Positions 9,397 through 21,144 of a stretch of 64,000 nt of DNA are shown here, piece by piece. Source of the stretch: Trichosphaerium sp. ATCC 40318 (taxonomy: Eukaryota > Discosea > Flabellinia > Trichosidae); the NCBI GenBank assembly GCA_038496445.1, contig JALMLS010000015.1, positions 558,001-622,000 on the forward strand, written 5' to 3'. The translations under genes were made by a program, and so were the position numbers. How positions within the stretch are numbered: position 1 is the stretch's first letter; every line of letters starts with the position of its first letter. The notes under the pieces were generated by a model, which did not search any database, was not told the origin of the DNA, and was given only the letters and a program-made list of their open reading frames with translations.

Positions 9397-11180
9397 TTAC
9401 ACAAGCCAGAATTTTTCTTGTCTCTTGTAGGCCCATTCGCAGTGCCCGTCATCATTTATGCAGCAATCTTCTTCTTGCCTGAACTCAATGGTTCTTCCAC
9501 CAAACTCAGGTACAATGACTCTTGCTGCAAGTTCAATAGAAAACCAGGTTTGTGTCCTAACTTTAATCTCTCCTCGCACTGGAACGCCGCCCTTTTAGTT
9601 GTTAAACACGAAGATCACATGCCATGACAAAAAGTAGATGAGAAGGGACATACCTGCATATCTGTCAATCCGATAGTAGGTCCAGCAGAATGACCTACGT
9701 GAAAGTAAGTTTACATTAAGAAACACAGAAAATGTACCCCAATCGCCAATTGGATGAGTGTACACGAGTCCAGATATGCCTTCGTCTTCCATTCTATCAA
9801 GAGTGGTCTTCAGAATATCGTTTCCAGTTCTGCCTACACACATGTTAAAGCGGGTGGTAAATGACTAGTCACCTACCTGGTTTTATTTCTTCAACGAGAA
9901 TATCTTGCATTCTGTTACTTTTTAGTAGCCCTTCTTTCAATCCACGTGGAGCGTCTTGTTCTCCGTCTCTAAAGTATAGAGTTTTGTTGAGATTACAACA
10001 CCTAAAGCTTGGGAAAATCAAATATCTTACCGTAGTATATATCCCATGTGCTGTGTATCTGTTCTTAGTCCCATTGCAATGATACCAAAGTCGCACCAAA
10101 TGAGATCACCTGAAACAAATATATGATGGAAGTAAGGCTAGAAATCTCACCGTCCGCTTTTACCTTTCATTATTACATCGCTTGGAATAGGACCATTCCT
10201 TCCTATGATACCAACACTTGGTTGAAACCATACAGTCAATCCTATAGCTTGTACTTTATCTCTAAACCACCAAATAACATCTTGAGTCGTTGTAACACCT
10301 TATTAAATGTGTTAGTGTTGCAGTAGCAACGTAAAACATTCTTCACCTGGAGTTATAACTGCTTTAGAAAATCCTTCTTCGATTATGGTATGGACATTTT
10401 CCATCATCTGCTTGTATCGACTCAACATTGATGGCGGCTTCAATGCACTACAAAAATCGTAAGATACAAGGGTAAGTTTGTTTGCGTAGTACATGAAATT
10501 CACAGCAAGCAACGGTTGGTAAACAACACGTGAAGCATATTCACCTACGAAAAAAATATCGTAAGTAAGAAATTCCATGTGTACGGTTACTAAAGAGCGT
10601 GGTATCTAAAGATAAAGTGACGGCGTTTACACCATACCTAGTTCTGTCATTAAAATTTCTTTTTGACCTGAATGAAGGCCATCCGCGAAAGCAATTACGT
10701 TGTCAGTGTTTAACGCAATATTCTGAGGATTAACACGGTCTAGTGTATCACGAAGCTCTATCCACATTTGATCTGTAAAGTTTACAATGGTTTGGTGTTT
10801 AATAACATCGTTCTCAAAGTAGTGAAGCATAAGTGTGCGTCGACGCGCTGCGAATTGAGTCTAAAAGTCATAATCAGCAACTTTTGGTTTTTGAAAAAAT
10901 ATCACGTGCTGGAATCTTCATACTCCAAAATACAGTATCCTCTGCATGCTCTTGCATTAATAGAAGCCATGTACTAATACCATACTCCTTCATTAGAGCG
11001 GGTAAAGTGACATCAAGTCTATTTTGTTTGTGACTATTACAATTAGTGATCTTAGAGCTCGTAGTACCTTTCAGTAAGCCATGATTGCTGTTCTACTGCT
11101 TGTTGACGTAGCGGTGGTAATGGAACATATTGTTGAGCTAAAACTGTCGCTAGCGCTGTAACGTACAGCACCCACAACAT
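9397..11180 (-). CDS. Secreted M24 (Xaa-Pro peptidase-like) metallopeptidase
   Basis: The start MLWVLYVTALATVLAQ is a signal peptide. Exons then give RLDVTLPALMKEYGISTWLL, FAARRRTLMLHYFENDVIKH (creatinase-like N-domain), NIALNTDNVIAFADGLHSGQ, the first metal-binding segment DLIWCDFGIIAMGLRTDTQH, DAPRGLKEGLLKSNRMQDIL, GRTGNDILKTTLDRMEDEGI, THPIGDWGHSAGPTIGLTD with the catalytic-type histidines, and AARVIVPEFGGRTIEFRQEE with the C-terminal glutamates. This order matches bacterial and eukaryotic M24 family members. The second aspartate (TDTQH) and the H/E ligands appear present, so activity is plausible. One exon junction near 10,860-10,905 could not be placed in frame. It shares a divergent upstream region with importin-9. 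Confidence 0.85.
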
Positions 11181-11443
11181 TTGTCGGCAAAATTGATAAA
11201 GCTGACTTAAACGAACTGCCAAAATCGAATGTGTACTGTTTTACGCGTGTCTATGCCCTCCCACACGTATTATTGCGCTTTCCTTAAAAGTAACTTGCAA
11301 GTATACGTTACTTTGCAGTCGTATCCAGTAGAGTATCTAATACAACCCTATGCATCGTATGGGATATGTGGATACTGTTTTAGTGAGAGTGTACTAAAGA
11401 CAGTTGATTGGCAATTTCGCATTAATTTCAATAAATACCTGTC
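11181..11443. promoter_or_regulatory. Divergent promoter region, M24 peptidase / importin-9
   Basis: A 263-bp interval separates the two divergent start codons. No TATA box or repeated motif could be assigned, so this is called from gene arrangement alone. Confidence 0.4.
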
Positions 11444-14400
11444 ATGAGCGACTTGGCGCGTAGGCTGCTTGACATCTTTCCTCAGACGCTAAGCGCAAAT
11501 GATGCAGCGAGACAGCAAGCCGAAAAGGCCCTACATGATTTTTCTGAGATGCCAGGTATTGTAGCATAGGCCCTACTACTGTGAAAGTATATTGTATACG
11601 TCTAAACTAAGTTTTAGGGTTCGGGAAGGCGTTAGTCGAGATCTTTGTTTCTGGCGGGCAAGTTCCTTTACAATACCGTCAAGTAAGCATTCACAATACT
11701 TTGGCCACTTCTAGGCAATTTCTTACGCCAAACGTAGTTTGCGGGAATTTATCTAAAAAAGTTTATCACTGAGCACTGGAGCAATATTGCGAATAAATTC
11801 AGGTATCCAGAGATTCAAGACGCTGAAAAACAAAAAATAAAAGAAATGTTACCACAAGCTATTGGCGACCCAGAAAAAAAGATAAGAACAACAGCAGTAC
11901 GTAGTTTACGTTAACTCAAAAGTGGAAAAAAGAAAAACTTGTGTTTACCGCCAAAAAGGCAATGGTTGTTGCTAGCATTGCTGAATGGGATTGGCCAAAA
12001 CGCTGGGATGGTGTTGTAAAACACTTGGTACAAAGTTTGAAATCAAACAATCCAAACATGGTCTTGGGCGCAGTCTCGTACGTTAAAAAAGCGAAAGAAA
12101 CAAATCTGCAACGCTTTTAATTTTTTTGTGACGTTTTGGACTTCTTTGTTCGTTTTTTTTTCTTGTTGTTTTCGTCAGACGCTTACCACGTGTTTAGTTG
12201 CCTCGATTTTCTTGCAACAGGTGATTATCTTGCTTCTCGTCAGATACCACCTCTTGTGAATATTGTATTCGATCCTTTATTGTCAATACTCAGCGAACAA
12301 GTACGCTTTTGTTGATTTTTTTTTAATTTTTATTAAACTTGCTGATTATTTGTTCTTATAGCAAGCACATCCTCAACTCGTAGCTCCAATGTGGCACGTT
12401 ATGACTGGTATTTTCAGATGGTTTGGTGCATTAGACAAAGATATGCCAGCAGTTGTTATGCAACGACAAGAGTACTGGTAAGATATTTTTTTAATTGGAA
12501 AGAAACAAACTTATTACACGTGACATAACCTGTTTGTCTTTGGCAAGTTAATGACAATTCTTTTTTAGGACAAAATTAATGACTTCATATTTACAACGTG
12601 ATGATATGTCTAATGCTAATTTGGAGATTAAAATCCGAATTATGCAGGTACGTAATAAAACCTAAAGAAGAAGTTGTTTCTTCCAATGATTCGTTCTTTG
12701 AAAAAGCGAGTAATGATTTGCCTTTAGATTATCACGTACTTGATGAAAGATGCCCCTAAAATAGCAAAACCTTTATTACCTTTTTTCATGCCTTACATTT
12801 GGCAAGATTTGGTAAAAGCGCTTCCAGTGTACGGCCAACACTTCTTTTTTTTTCTGAAAACAAAAAAGTATTTGATTTCGTGGAGACGTTCGCGTATAAC
12901 CAATATAGCCACCTTACATTTAATTTAGATATATTAAGACATTTGTTAATGGTGATACAGAAACAAGTGGAACATTTACTACATCTACAGGCGTAAGAAT
13001 AATCACGATCGTCCCTTTTAAAGATTTTTGTTCAAAAAAGGAAGTTACTAATTATATCTTTTTTAGCAAGAATTGAGCTTTGACAGCTATGTTCTTATGA
13101 TCTTAGAAGTACTTCGTATGACTGCTGTCCGCCCTCAATTTAGAAAATTGCTTGGTGCAGAGCACTTAAGCGAATTGCTCGTTCTTATGGGTGGATACAT
13201 GCAAATTACAAATATTCAAGCTGAAGAGTGGTCTAGCGACTTTAATAGATTTGTTGAGGAAGAAGATGATGAATTAATGGCTTACACTGTTAGGTATGTA
13301 ACATTTTACAACACTAACAACAACGAACAAACGCAACAGAGCACACATCTTGTCAAAAAAAAACCAATTCGGACGTTTTTGATTTATTGTTTTATTAGAA
13401 CGTCATGTTGTGCTCTTGTTGGTCAAATTATGATGTATTATGGACCACAAATGTGGACTGTATTGGCTGGCGTTATTGATAAACAGCTAAAAGTAGCACA
13501 ACAACAAAGACAATCAGGTTTCGGTCAATGGTGGAAACTAACAGAGTCACAAATAAGAATCGTAAGTCAGCTGACCAACTTATCACTCTTGCAATTTTTA
13601 CGCCGGCTATTTCTTTTTCTGTACGTAACATTTCATTTAATTATGTTATTTAGGTACACGCTGCTGTCGAAACTGTAGAAGGCCCAAAAATACCTTTTGA
13701 TGTCAACGGATTTGCATCACAAATTTTACTTCCTACAATCAGCTCTAATGCTAATCCACTTATGGTCGGAGGTGCAATGTGGTGTGCTGCAGCAGTTAGT
13801 AAATGGCTTGGAAACGAACAAATTATTCCTTTTGTCCAAGCAGCCAACGTACGTATTCTTGACGTCTGGATGTCACCAGAGTTCTGGTGTATATTTTTTT
13901 GGTTTTGTGTATTCTTTTACTGACTTATTGTTTAATAGAATGCACTTACATCTCCTGACACATCTTATCTACTAAAGATATCAGCATGTCGCGCTTTTTA
14001 CTTTTGGTCTAAACGTGCAGTAACAAACAATAGTGCAAACCTTTTTGACCAGGTACTGTTTCCTTTTCACTAATGTCATCTCCCATTTGATATCTTTCTT
14101 TTGCTTTGTTTGTATTTCTAAATGGCGTCCTGGTGTAACTTGTTTTTTTCTTCGTAGGTTGGTGGTTCCGTATTACCTGCTTTGCTTGAGTTGAGTGCAA
14201 AAGCAAATGATAATGTTCTTCAACTTGTTCTTGATGCTGCTATATATGTCATGAAGACATCACCTTCTGCAGTTACAAAATATGTAGAACCTGTCACAAA
14301 TCACTTGGTAGAAGTTTGGAAGAAGAACCAGAATGATTCTTTACTTACAATCACAATCAAGGTACACAGAAATAAAGAAGTAACAATTTTAAGCGACATT

Positions 14401-16571
14401 TTTCTTGCAAAAAATCCAAAGCAAGTTTTGGCTTGGAGGCGGCTTTATTTATCGTTTATAATTCTTATATGATTTACTAGGATGCTGTTGCAGCTATGGC
14501 TGTTGTACATCAAGTTATACCACAACTTCAAAAGAGCCTTTATCCAGTCATTTCTGATATAGTTAATTCATCAAACAAAGAAACAATCCTTTCTGGAACA
14601 ATGCACACAGCCATCGTACGTTTTCAGTCATATTTTTTTAGGACATTCTTGCAGTGGTTATGGCGAATTCACAGTGGCCAGTTCCTAATGAATATATGAC
14701 CTTGTTTGCTAGAGTATTAGGGTTACTACTTACATCGCAAGACAGCAACGTTGTGGCATCTAGTATTGACTGTAGTATAGTATTCATATCGTACGTGCTT
14801 TTTTTTTGCATACGTTTTATGATTGTCCACTTGTTACTTCATCATCCGCTTATTCTCTTGCCTAGTGGTTGTAAAACACAATTACTCAACTGGAAGGTAG
14901 GAAATGTACCTTTCCCAAGAGTTATTTTACAGATTATCACAAACCTACTAAACCCTTCAAACCGCGAAACACTCGCACATTCAGTTGGTACATAATTTTC
15001 TTTTTGAGGAAAATCTATTTGTAATGTCTTATCCTCCAATCCTTATTCAAGTTGTTATGGTTTCTTTACTGACACTAGTTATTTCTTTAGGTAACTTAAT
15101 TATTAAAGTATTTAAAGACCTGGTAAGCTGACTACGATAAAAGAATTTCATCGTTAAAAAAACAAAACCTAACACGACTCGTCTTTTCAAAATGTTCAGC
15201 TGTGTACTAAAGTATGTTATTTAGGGAGAAGGTCTTGGTCCTGATACTATTGGTGCTATTATGCAATCTTGTATGCAACGCCTTATGACTGCTAAAACAC
15301 CTACATTGATCCAACAAATTATCATTGTTTTTGCAAAGATGATATTGACTCACACTCAAACTTGCCTAAACCTACTTGTCAGCATGAACCTACCAGGAGA
15401 GGGTAATGGCTTACAATTTTTAATGACTAAGTACGTTTAAACGATAGATGCTCGTGCACGCGTGTACCTTCAACCAAAAACAAAAAAAAGCCACACGTGC
15501 ACGAGAAGTAACTTCACAGAAAAATGCACAAGTTTTTCTAAAGTTAGTAAGTTATTAACGGCTTCTGTTTTAGATGGACAGAACTTCATACAGAGTTCTC
15601 TGGTGCTTATCATATTAAGCTCAGTACTGTGGCTCTTGTCACTCTTATGCGAGATGCTGATCCTCGTCTTGAACAAATTGGTGTCAAAGGAACACCAAAT
15701 CCAACAGCAGGAAGAACAACTAGATCAAAAGCTAAAGCAACTATTCCTCTAATTCCACTTCGTGTTAAAATTTTTAAAATATTGGTTATGGAGTTCTTAT
15801 TGGTTCTTGAAGAAGATAACGCACCTGCTGGTACGTTAAAATATACATGGGCAGTACTACTGTAACCCAAAGGCTGTAAAACACAAAACCCATCCTGAGT
15901 TTATGAATATTTTTCGCTTATGATTTCCTTAGATTTATCCTCATCTGATGATGAAGGTGAATTAGATTTAGGATCTATTCCTGATGCAGCTGATGTTTTC
16001 TTGAGTGTTGGTACTTTTGATAATATTGTAGATGTCGGATATGGTATGTAATCGTGCCTTCGTTGTTGTTCTTTTTTTTTTCTTGTTTTTCGATGGTTTT
16101 ACGGTTTGGTTAATATTTTGTCATAGGTAGCTCTGATCCAGCAAAGGCAGCATTTATGGCATCAAATTTGTTTAATGAATTGATTGATGGTAAATTCAAG
16201 TACGGCGCACAACTTCACTCGGTTGAAACCCAAGTTTAAGTACTTATACTTTACACCTAGTGATGACTTGTATGTTGAAGATATTATCGACCCAGAACTA
16301 AAGAATGATCCAATCTACAATATAAATTTAAAGGTAAGCAGCTTATTCTTTATCTTTTGTTCGTTTTTTGATTCCCTGGAACACGTGACACGTAACACGT
16401 GCACGAACCGCACAACTTTATCACCTTTTTCTTCTTTGTTTAATTCTTTCATAGGAATACCTCATCAACTTGTTCCGTGAAGAATCACAAAACCAACAAA
16501 CATTCCCACGTTATGCTGCAAGTCTCACAGACCATGAACGTAGTTTAATCCAAAAAAATTGCTTCCAATGA
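11444..16571 (+). CDS. IPO9: Importin-9 (Kap114-type) nuclear import receptor
   Basis: ATG at 11444 opens MSDLARRLLDIFPQTLSAND, a first HEAT repeat of an importin-beta N-domain. Characteristic segments follow: REFIKKFITEHWSNIANKFR, KIKEMLPQAIGDPEKKIRTT, VVASIAEWDWPKRWDGVVKH and SNNPNMVLGAVSCLDFLATG, which track importin-9 closely (its EHW...HWDWPE block and gene-duplication-like HEAT array). The remaining exons are HEAT repeats containing TSYLQRDDMSNANLEIKIRI, EEDDELMAYTVR with an acidic insertion, GSVLPALLELSAKANDNVLQ and LEEDNAPADLSSSDDEGELD. It ends near KEYLINLFREESQNQQTFPR and SLIQKNCFQ. About twenty short introns interrupt it, many beginning GTAC. Importin-9 carries core histones and actin into the nucleus in other eukaryotes. 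A poly-A run close to the stop is discussed as a finding. Confidence 0.88.
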
Positions 16572-17149
16572 AATGGGAAAAAAGAAAAAGAAACGAAAGA
16601 TTGAAAGAAAAACCTCTCAAACGCCACAGGGATCCCTGTTATCAACACTTTTTTGTAGACCAAAAAACCTGATAAAATGAGGTGTACCTCTTATGTAAAA
16701 CAGAATGGATTATCAATCTAATGTCTTAGTTATACCTGCATGTTTCCAACAACGATTTTATTATGCAACGTGTTTTATGTAACGTGGTGAAGGCGTTAAT
16801 GAAATGCAGCTTGATTAATGAAGTGAGTTCTCAGAATACGGGGTTTCCTCTGAAGCAGTCATGAAATGTTCCGTGTTACAGATACATCTAGCTTTCATAG
16901 TCTAGCGAGATGGTACCTTAACATAACTTATAAGTTAACATCTGTTTTAATGCCAACGAGATAGTGAGTGGTTTTTTTTCGGCTATTTTCACGTTCTTGT
17001 TAATCTACAATACCGTATTGGTGGCTTGTTGAACGATACGGAGTACCAAATACAGAAAGATTACTTAAAGATTGTTTAAGTTGTAGGTATTATTAGCAAT
17101 ACCCGTGAAACGAAACGTTATTGCTTCAAACAAGCAAAATAGTGATAAA
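16572..17149. other. Gene-free spacer
   Basis: About 580 bases between importin-9 and the F-box/MORN_2 gene. The first 100 bases can be read as a basic-tail extension of importin-9 in another frame. The rest shows no coding or structured feature. Confidence 0.5.
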
Positions 17150-17704
17150 ATGAGTCTATTGGAGCTTCCTGTGGAGCTACAGCTTGATATGATGGACTCG
17201 AACGTTAATGCATACATTCTATGGCCTTTACTATCAAAACAAGCGGCATTATGCTCAAGGTTTGATAATTACTTGAACAAACGAGGTAAATGGCTGAGAT
17301 TTAGACGTGGCAAGAAAGTAGCACAAGTTTCCTATTTTAATGGTAAACAAGAAGGAGAAGGAAAATGTTTCTATCAAAGTGGTCAATTACGAAGTCAGTG
17401 TACATATGTTGGAGGAGTTAAACATGGTGAAGAAAAGCGGTGGTTTAGCAATGGACAACTTAATTGTCGTATATTCAATGTGCAAGGTCAGGGTCATGGA
17501 GAAGCAAAATTCTTTTGGTTGCACAATGGGCAATTAAAAAATCACAGTTTTTATGAAAAAGGTCTGAAACAGGGAGAAGATAAATGTTGGTTTGAAAACG
17601 GTCAACTAGAAAGCTTGTGTATTTATAACAAAGGCTATAAAAAAGGTAAACAGATGTATTGGAGCAAAAGTGGTGAACAAAGAAGTGTAATGTGGCTGTC
17701 TTAA
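17150..17704 (+). CDS. Intronless F-box-like plus YwqK/MORN_2 repeat protein
   Basis: The first ATG of the frame is at 17150; the extra upstream codons lack an ATG. The N-terminus MSLLELPVELQLDMMDSNVN resembles an F-box helix pair and continues LLSKQAALCSRFDNYLNKRG. From residue about 60 there are five or more tandem units of the YwqK/MORN_2 type: SYFNGKQEGEGKCFYQSGQL, GGVKHGEEKRWFSNGQL, GQGHGEAKFFWLHNGQL, KGLKQGEDKCWFENGQL, KGYKKGKQMYWSKSGEQ. The absence of introns is striking next to importin-9. Similar F-box/MORN_2 families are abundant in amoeba-infecting giant viruses and some protists. If the F-box is functional, a substrate-adaptor role in ubiquitin ligation is possible. Confidence 0.8.
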   Translation: MSLLELPVELQLDMMDSNVNAYILWPLLSKQAALCSRFDNYLNKRGKWLRFRRGKKVAQVSYFNGKQEGEGKCFYQSGQLRSQCTYVGGVKHGEEKRWFSNGQLNCRIFNVQGQGHGEAKFFWLHNGQLKNHSFYEKGLKQGEDKCWFENGQLESLCIYNKGYKKGKQMYWSKSGEQRSVMWLS

Positions 17705-17978
17705 TTAAGTTGACTTTCAATGACTCTAGTAGAGTTGCCATTAATAAATAATGTTGACGACTAACGCCAGCGATTCTGTCTGATATGTAAGCTATATATA
17801 CTTGTAACTTATGTAGATAGACTTAAGTTCAATACCAGTTCTTTGGGGGTATCCCATTTCACAAGCACTGATATTTTTCAAATAAAGTTAACAACAACTT
17901 GTAGGCGTTTTTAATCATGCAATAGCATGTTATAGATTGATTGCACATACATTATTTTCTGTATTATTTGCTTTGTCC
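17705..17978. other. Spacer
   Basis: AT-rich, no coding signal recognised. It separates the intronless gene from the first paralog of the membrane-protein array. Confidence 0.4.
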
Positions 17979-20499
17979 TCATCTCAAGGACCAAGGTAAT
18001 ACTGCTTTTCTGAAAGGAGGTAAAAAGAATGCAGCAACAAAGAAAAGGATGATCAACTAAAGGAAATAAGAAAGTGAAACATTTTAATAAGTTACCAATA
18101 CGAGTCCACCAACAGTCGCCCCAACAATGATAAGCAGATCACGTCTACTAATACCTCCATTGCAATTATTTGTATTTAACAGTGACAGACTAAATCATGG
18201 ATTACAAGTATACACATGGTAAAATGGAATGAGTACCCTATTGTTGAGTGTCGTAGTCGAGTTTCAACACATTCAGGAGTTGTCTCGTGATTTATCAGTT
18301 CAACGTTTTCGACTCCAGTGATACATAGACATGCAATGGCAATTATAATAGAATCAGAGGATGTATCAAGGCCAGATATATCAATGACGAATGAACTGTT
18401 TGGTTGTATCACTAGGCATCCTATGAAAGCGATTAAGGTTATCCAAGTTAAACCACAAAGAGTTTAACTAGAGTACCTTTTATCAATAAAGTGCTATTAT
18501 CATCTTTAATTACTAATACAACATCACCATTGTTTGTAAAGTCACCTTGAACAGTTGTAGGATTATCAATTATTATGAGTACATTAGGATTCACAACAAT
18601 GTTGCCATTGAACAAACATATATCCATTGTACTGTTACAATCAACGCAATTACCATCAACACACTCAATTGTTGGTAATGTTGGTGCTGCTATATGAAGG
18701 TGAGTTAATGAGGGCAGTTTATGTTTTTCCTTGACTTACAAGTAGGTGTTATGGTTGGTGCTTGTGTTGGTGCTGTTTAATGTTAGAAGACCGGTTGCTT
18801 AATCATTATAACAGACGTACGAAGGCAATTAAATAACATTGTTGAGCTATCCAACAAGAACGCGAACTGCTCTCCAGATATAGGAACAGCAAGTACCTAC
18901 AAACAGCGTATTACTAAACTGCTGATGTGTTTGAAGAAGAAGAAGAAAGAATGACTTACAGTAATAACACAATTATCACTGTCAAACAAACCCTTAACAC
19001 TGCTGAAACCAACCGAGCCACTTGGTGCTTCTATTGATGGACTCTAAAGAGTTTCATTAGTTCCTATTTATTGGGTTTTCTAGATGACGTACAAAGCTGT
19101 AAGGGTAATCCATAAAATCTACCAGAAAAGATTGTTTGACTGACAGAAAGATTGGGACAAAAGTGGATATATAATTGGGCAAAACGCCAACAGGATCGAA
19201 TATGTCTTCAGCGAAACTTGTTTCTGGTGTTGAAATATTCATTGTTGTACAATCGTGAGTAATGGAGTATAGCAGATATGTTCCAAATTGATCAAGAGAT
19301 TGTAACAATAGTGAATTGTCAAATTGGTTGTAAGTCAGACTTATTTCTTCCGGTGCTACACTGAGTGACAGAATACCAATATCAGACTGTTATTGGCTGT
19401 TAGTATAATCGTAGATAGAGGCGCAAAGAGTTATAGCTTACAATGTCTGTGTTAACTATTGCCTTGAATAAGATTTGAGTTAGATTGTCTGGGTTTTGAC
19501 TTGCAAATACAAAACAGCTTTCTGTGACAGCAAGTGCTGCTACCTTTGTTGGTATGTCAACTAGTGTTGTATAAAATTAGTTACAATCAGTACAAGTCCA
19601 ACATACTTGGAGGAACTACAGTTGTATTTGGGTGATCATACACAATAAATATATTAAATTGTAAGCCACTTATACAACTTACTACAACCGCCTCGTTATC
19701 TTGTTGAAAGTCTTTAGTCATGAATAGTTTCGATACAATATAACGTACACTCAAAGGCTGATATAGATTCACGTGGTACACGGAGCAATATTTTTGTCTT
19801 TGTTCGATCCGAAGTCAATGTCTTGAGTAACAATTAATGCGTTACTATAGATGTGTCCCGTACTTTGTTGTGTAGATGTGGTGTCAAATAAGCCATAAGC
19901 AAATCAAAAGTATCTTCATAAACGATTTGAAACTCGTTGTTGCCGGGTGATGTGTGCAAGTTGTTCGGTATTTTGATATCAATATTTGTGCCTCCCGGAA
20001 TGAATAATGGTTCAAAACTGCGCGTTCCGTTGTGCAACTCTAGAGAGCCAAAGAAGATTAGCACATTGAAAAATTTCAGAATTTGAAATTTGTCTGTATC
20101 GCACGTGCCATCTGGGGAAAGTAGAACAACAGATAACCCAAATCCACAAACGAACGTGGTACATAACTCTGTACAACCACAAATCAGAAAATAAAAGCAA
20201 CCTTAAACAAAAAAATGGAAATGGAAAAACGTACCCGCTCTAGCAGCGTAGACATAGTAAAGTTCGCCTGTTTCCATGCGTATCATTGCGATTTCTGGCG
20301 AACCGTCATTGGAAATCGTAGATTCTCCCATATTATCTACCACCGTCACGTTTGTAATATCAGTAGGTGGAATAGGGAGCGTAACTGTTCCAGCAACAGT
20401 AATAACTAAAAAAAACAAAATTATGAGATAGTACGCCTTTGCTGTATTACCTGGCATAAACGACAGCACAGCCACCACTGTGACGATTGAGGCTAACAT
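17979..20499 (-). CDS. Array paralog 1: type I membrane glycoprotein with conserved tail
   Basis: Start MLASIVTVVAVLSFMP is a signal peptide, with an intron (GTAATACA) in the codon after it as in the other four copies. The ectodomain contains ISNDGSPEIAMIRMETGELY, LELHNGTRSFEPLFIPGGTN, IKIPNNLHTSPGNNEFQIVY, VAALAVTESCFVFASQNPDN, EISLTYNQFDNSLLLQSLDQ and VGFSSVKGLFDSDNCVITV. The stalk is very short (TAPTQAPTITPT). Membrane-proximal domain: TIECVDGNCVDCNSTMDICL, VVNPNVLIIIDNPTTVQGDF, GCLVIQPNSSFVIDISGLDT. The TM segment VGATVGGLVL joins across an intron to LIILFFVAAFFLPP. The tail is FRKAVLPWSLR and then stops. This is the shortest tail of the set. Many N-x-S/T sites suggest glycosylation. No known family was recognised for the ectodomain. 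Confidence 0.8.
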
Positions 20500-21144
20500 G
20501 TAGCGATACTAGCGCTGTTATAACAGCGTTGTAGATAATTAAATGAGACCTGTAAGGCTATCTTTACCGTACTACCTCGTAGTAATATTACGGTTTATGT
20601 ACTCATAAAAAACCACCACGCGTGTGATTTACCCGATGCAAATGAATTTTTTTTGAGGTAATTAAAGAGGTTTTGTAACAGACGCAAGTGCTAGAACTAG
20701 CAAGAATTGTCTGATTTGTGTGAAATTCACCATTTGGCACTTAAAGAAGAGTACTTGGCTCAATAGATGTTACTAACTGACAAATACAATGACAGTATCA
20801 CATGATTATCATACTGGTTTATCGGGAAACCCAAATATGTAGAACTTTGACATTTTTTCGACTTTTTTTTCGACATTTTAGTACACCGGTTTATCTTTCC
20901 GAAATAAAAGCGAAAGCACCTGATATAATTTATTATGTAACTAATATATCTGGAAAGTAAGGATCAATTTAGTTATTATTCTGTACCAACGTGTTCAGCT
21001 GTTATAACATTAATACGAACTTACATGCGCCCACTTTCGCTTCTTAGCTGGGCGATAGATACAAATGCTACAACTTACAGATCAATTTATTTTCGCGATA
21101 GTACATGCTTAGATAGTACACCCTTTTCTTTGTTGGAGCATATA
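20500..21144. other. Intergenic spacer between array paralogs 1 and 2
   Basis: About 645 bases upstream of paralog 1 and downstream of paralog 2. It presumably holds the promoter of paralog 1. No conserved box was found by eye. Confidence 0.4.
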
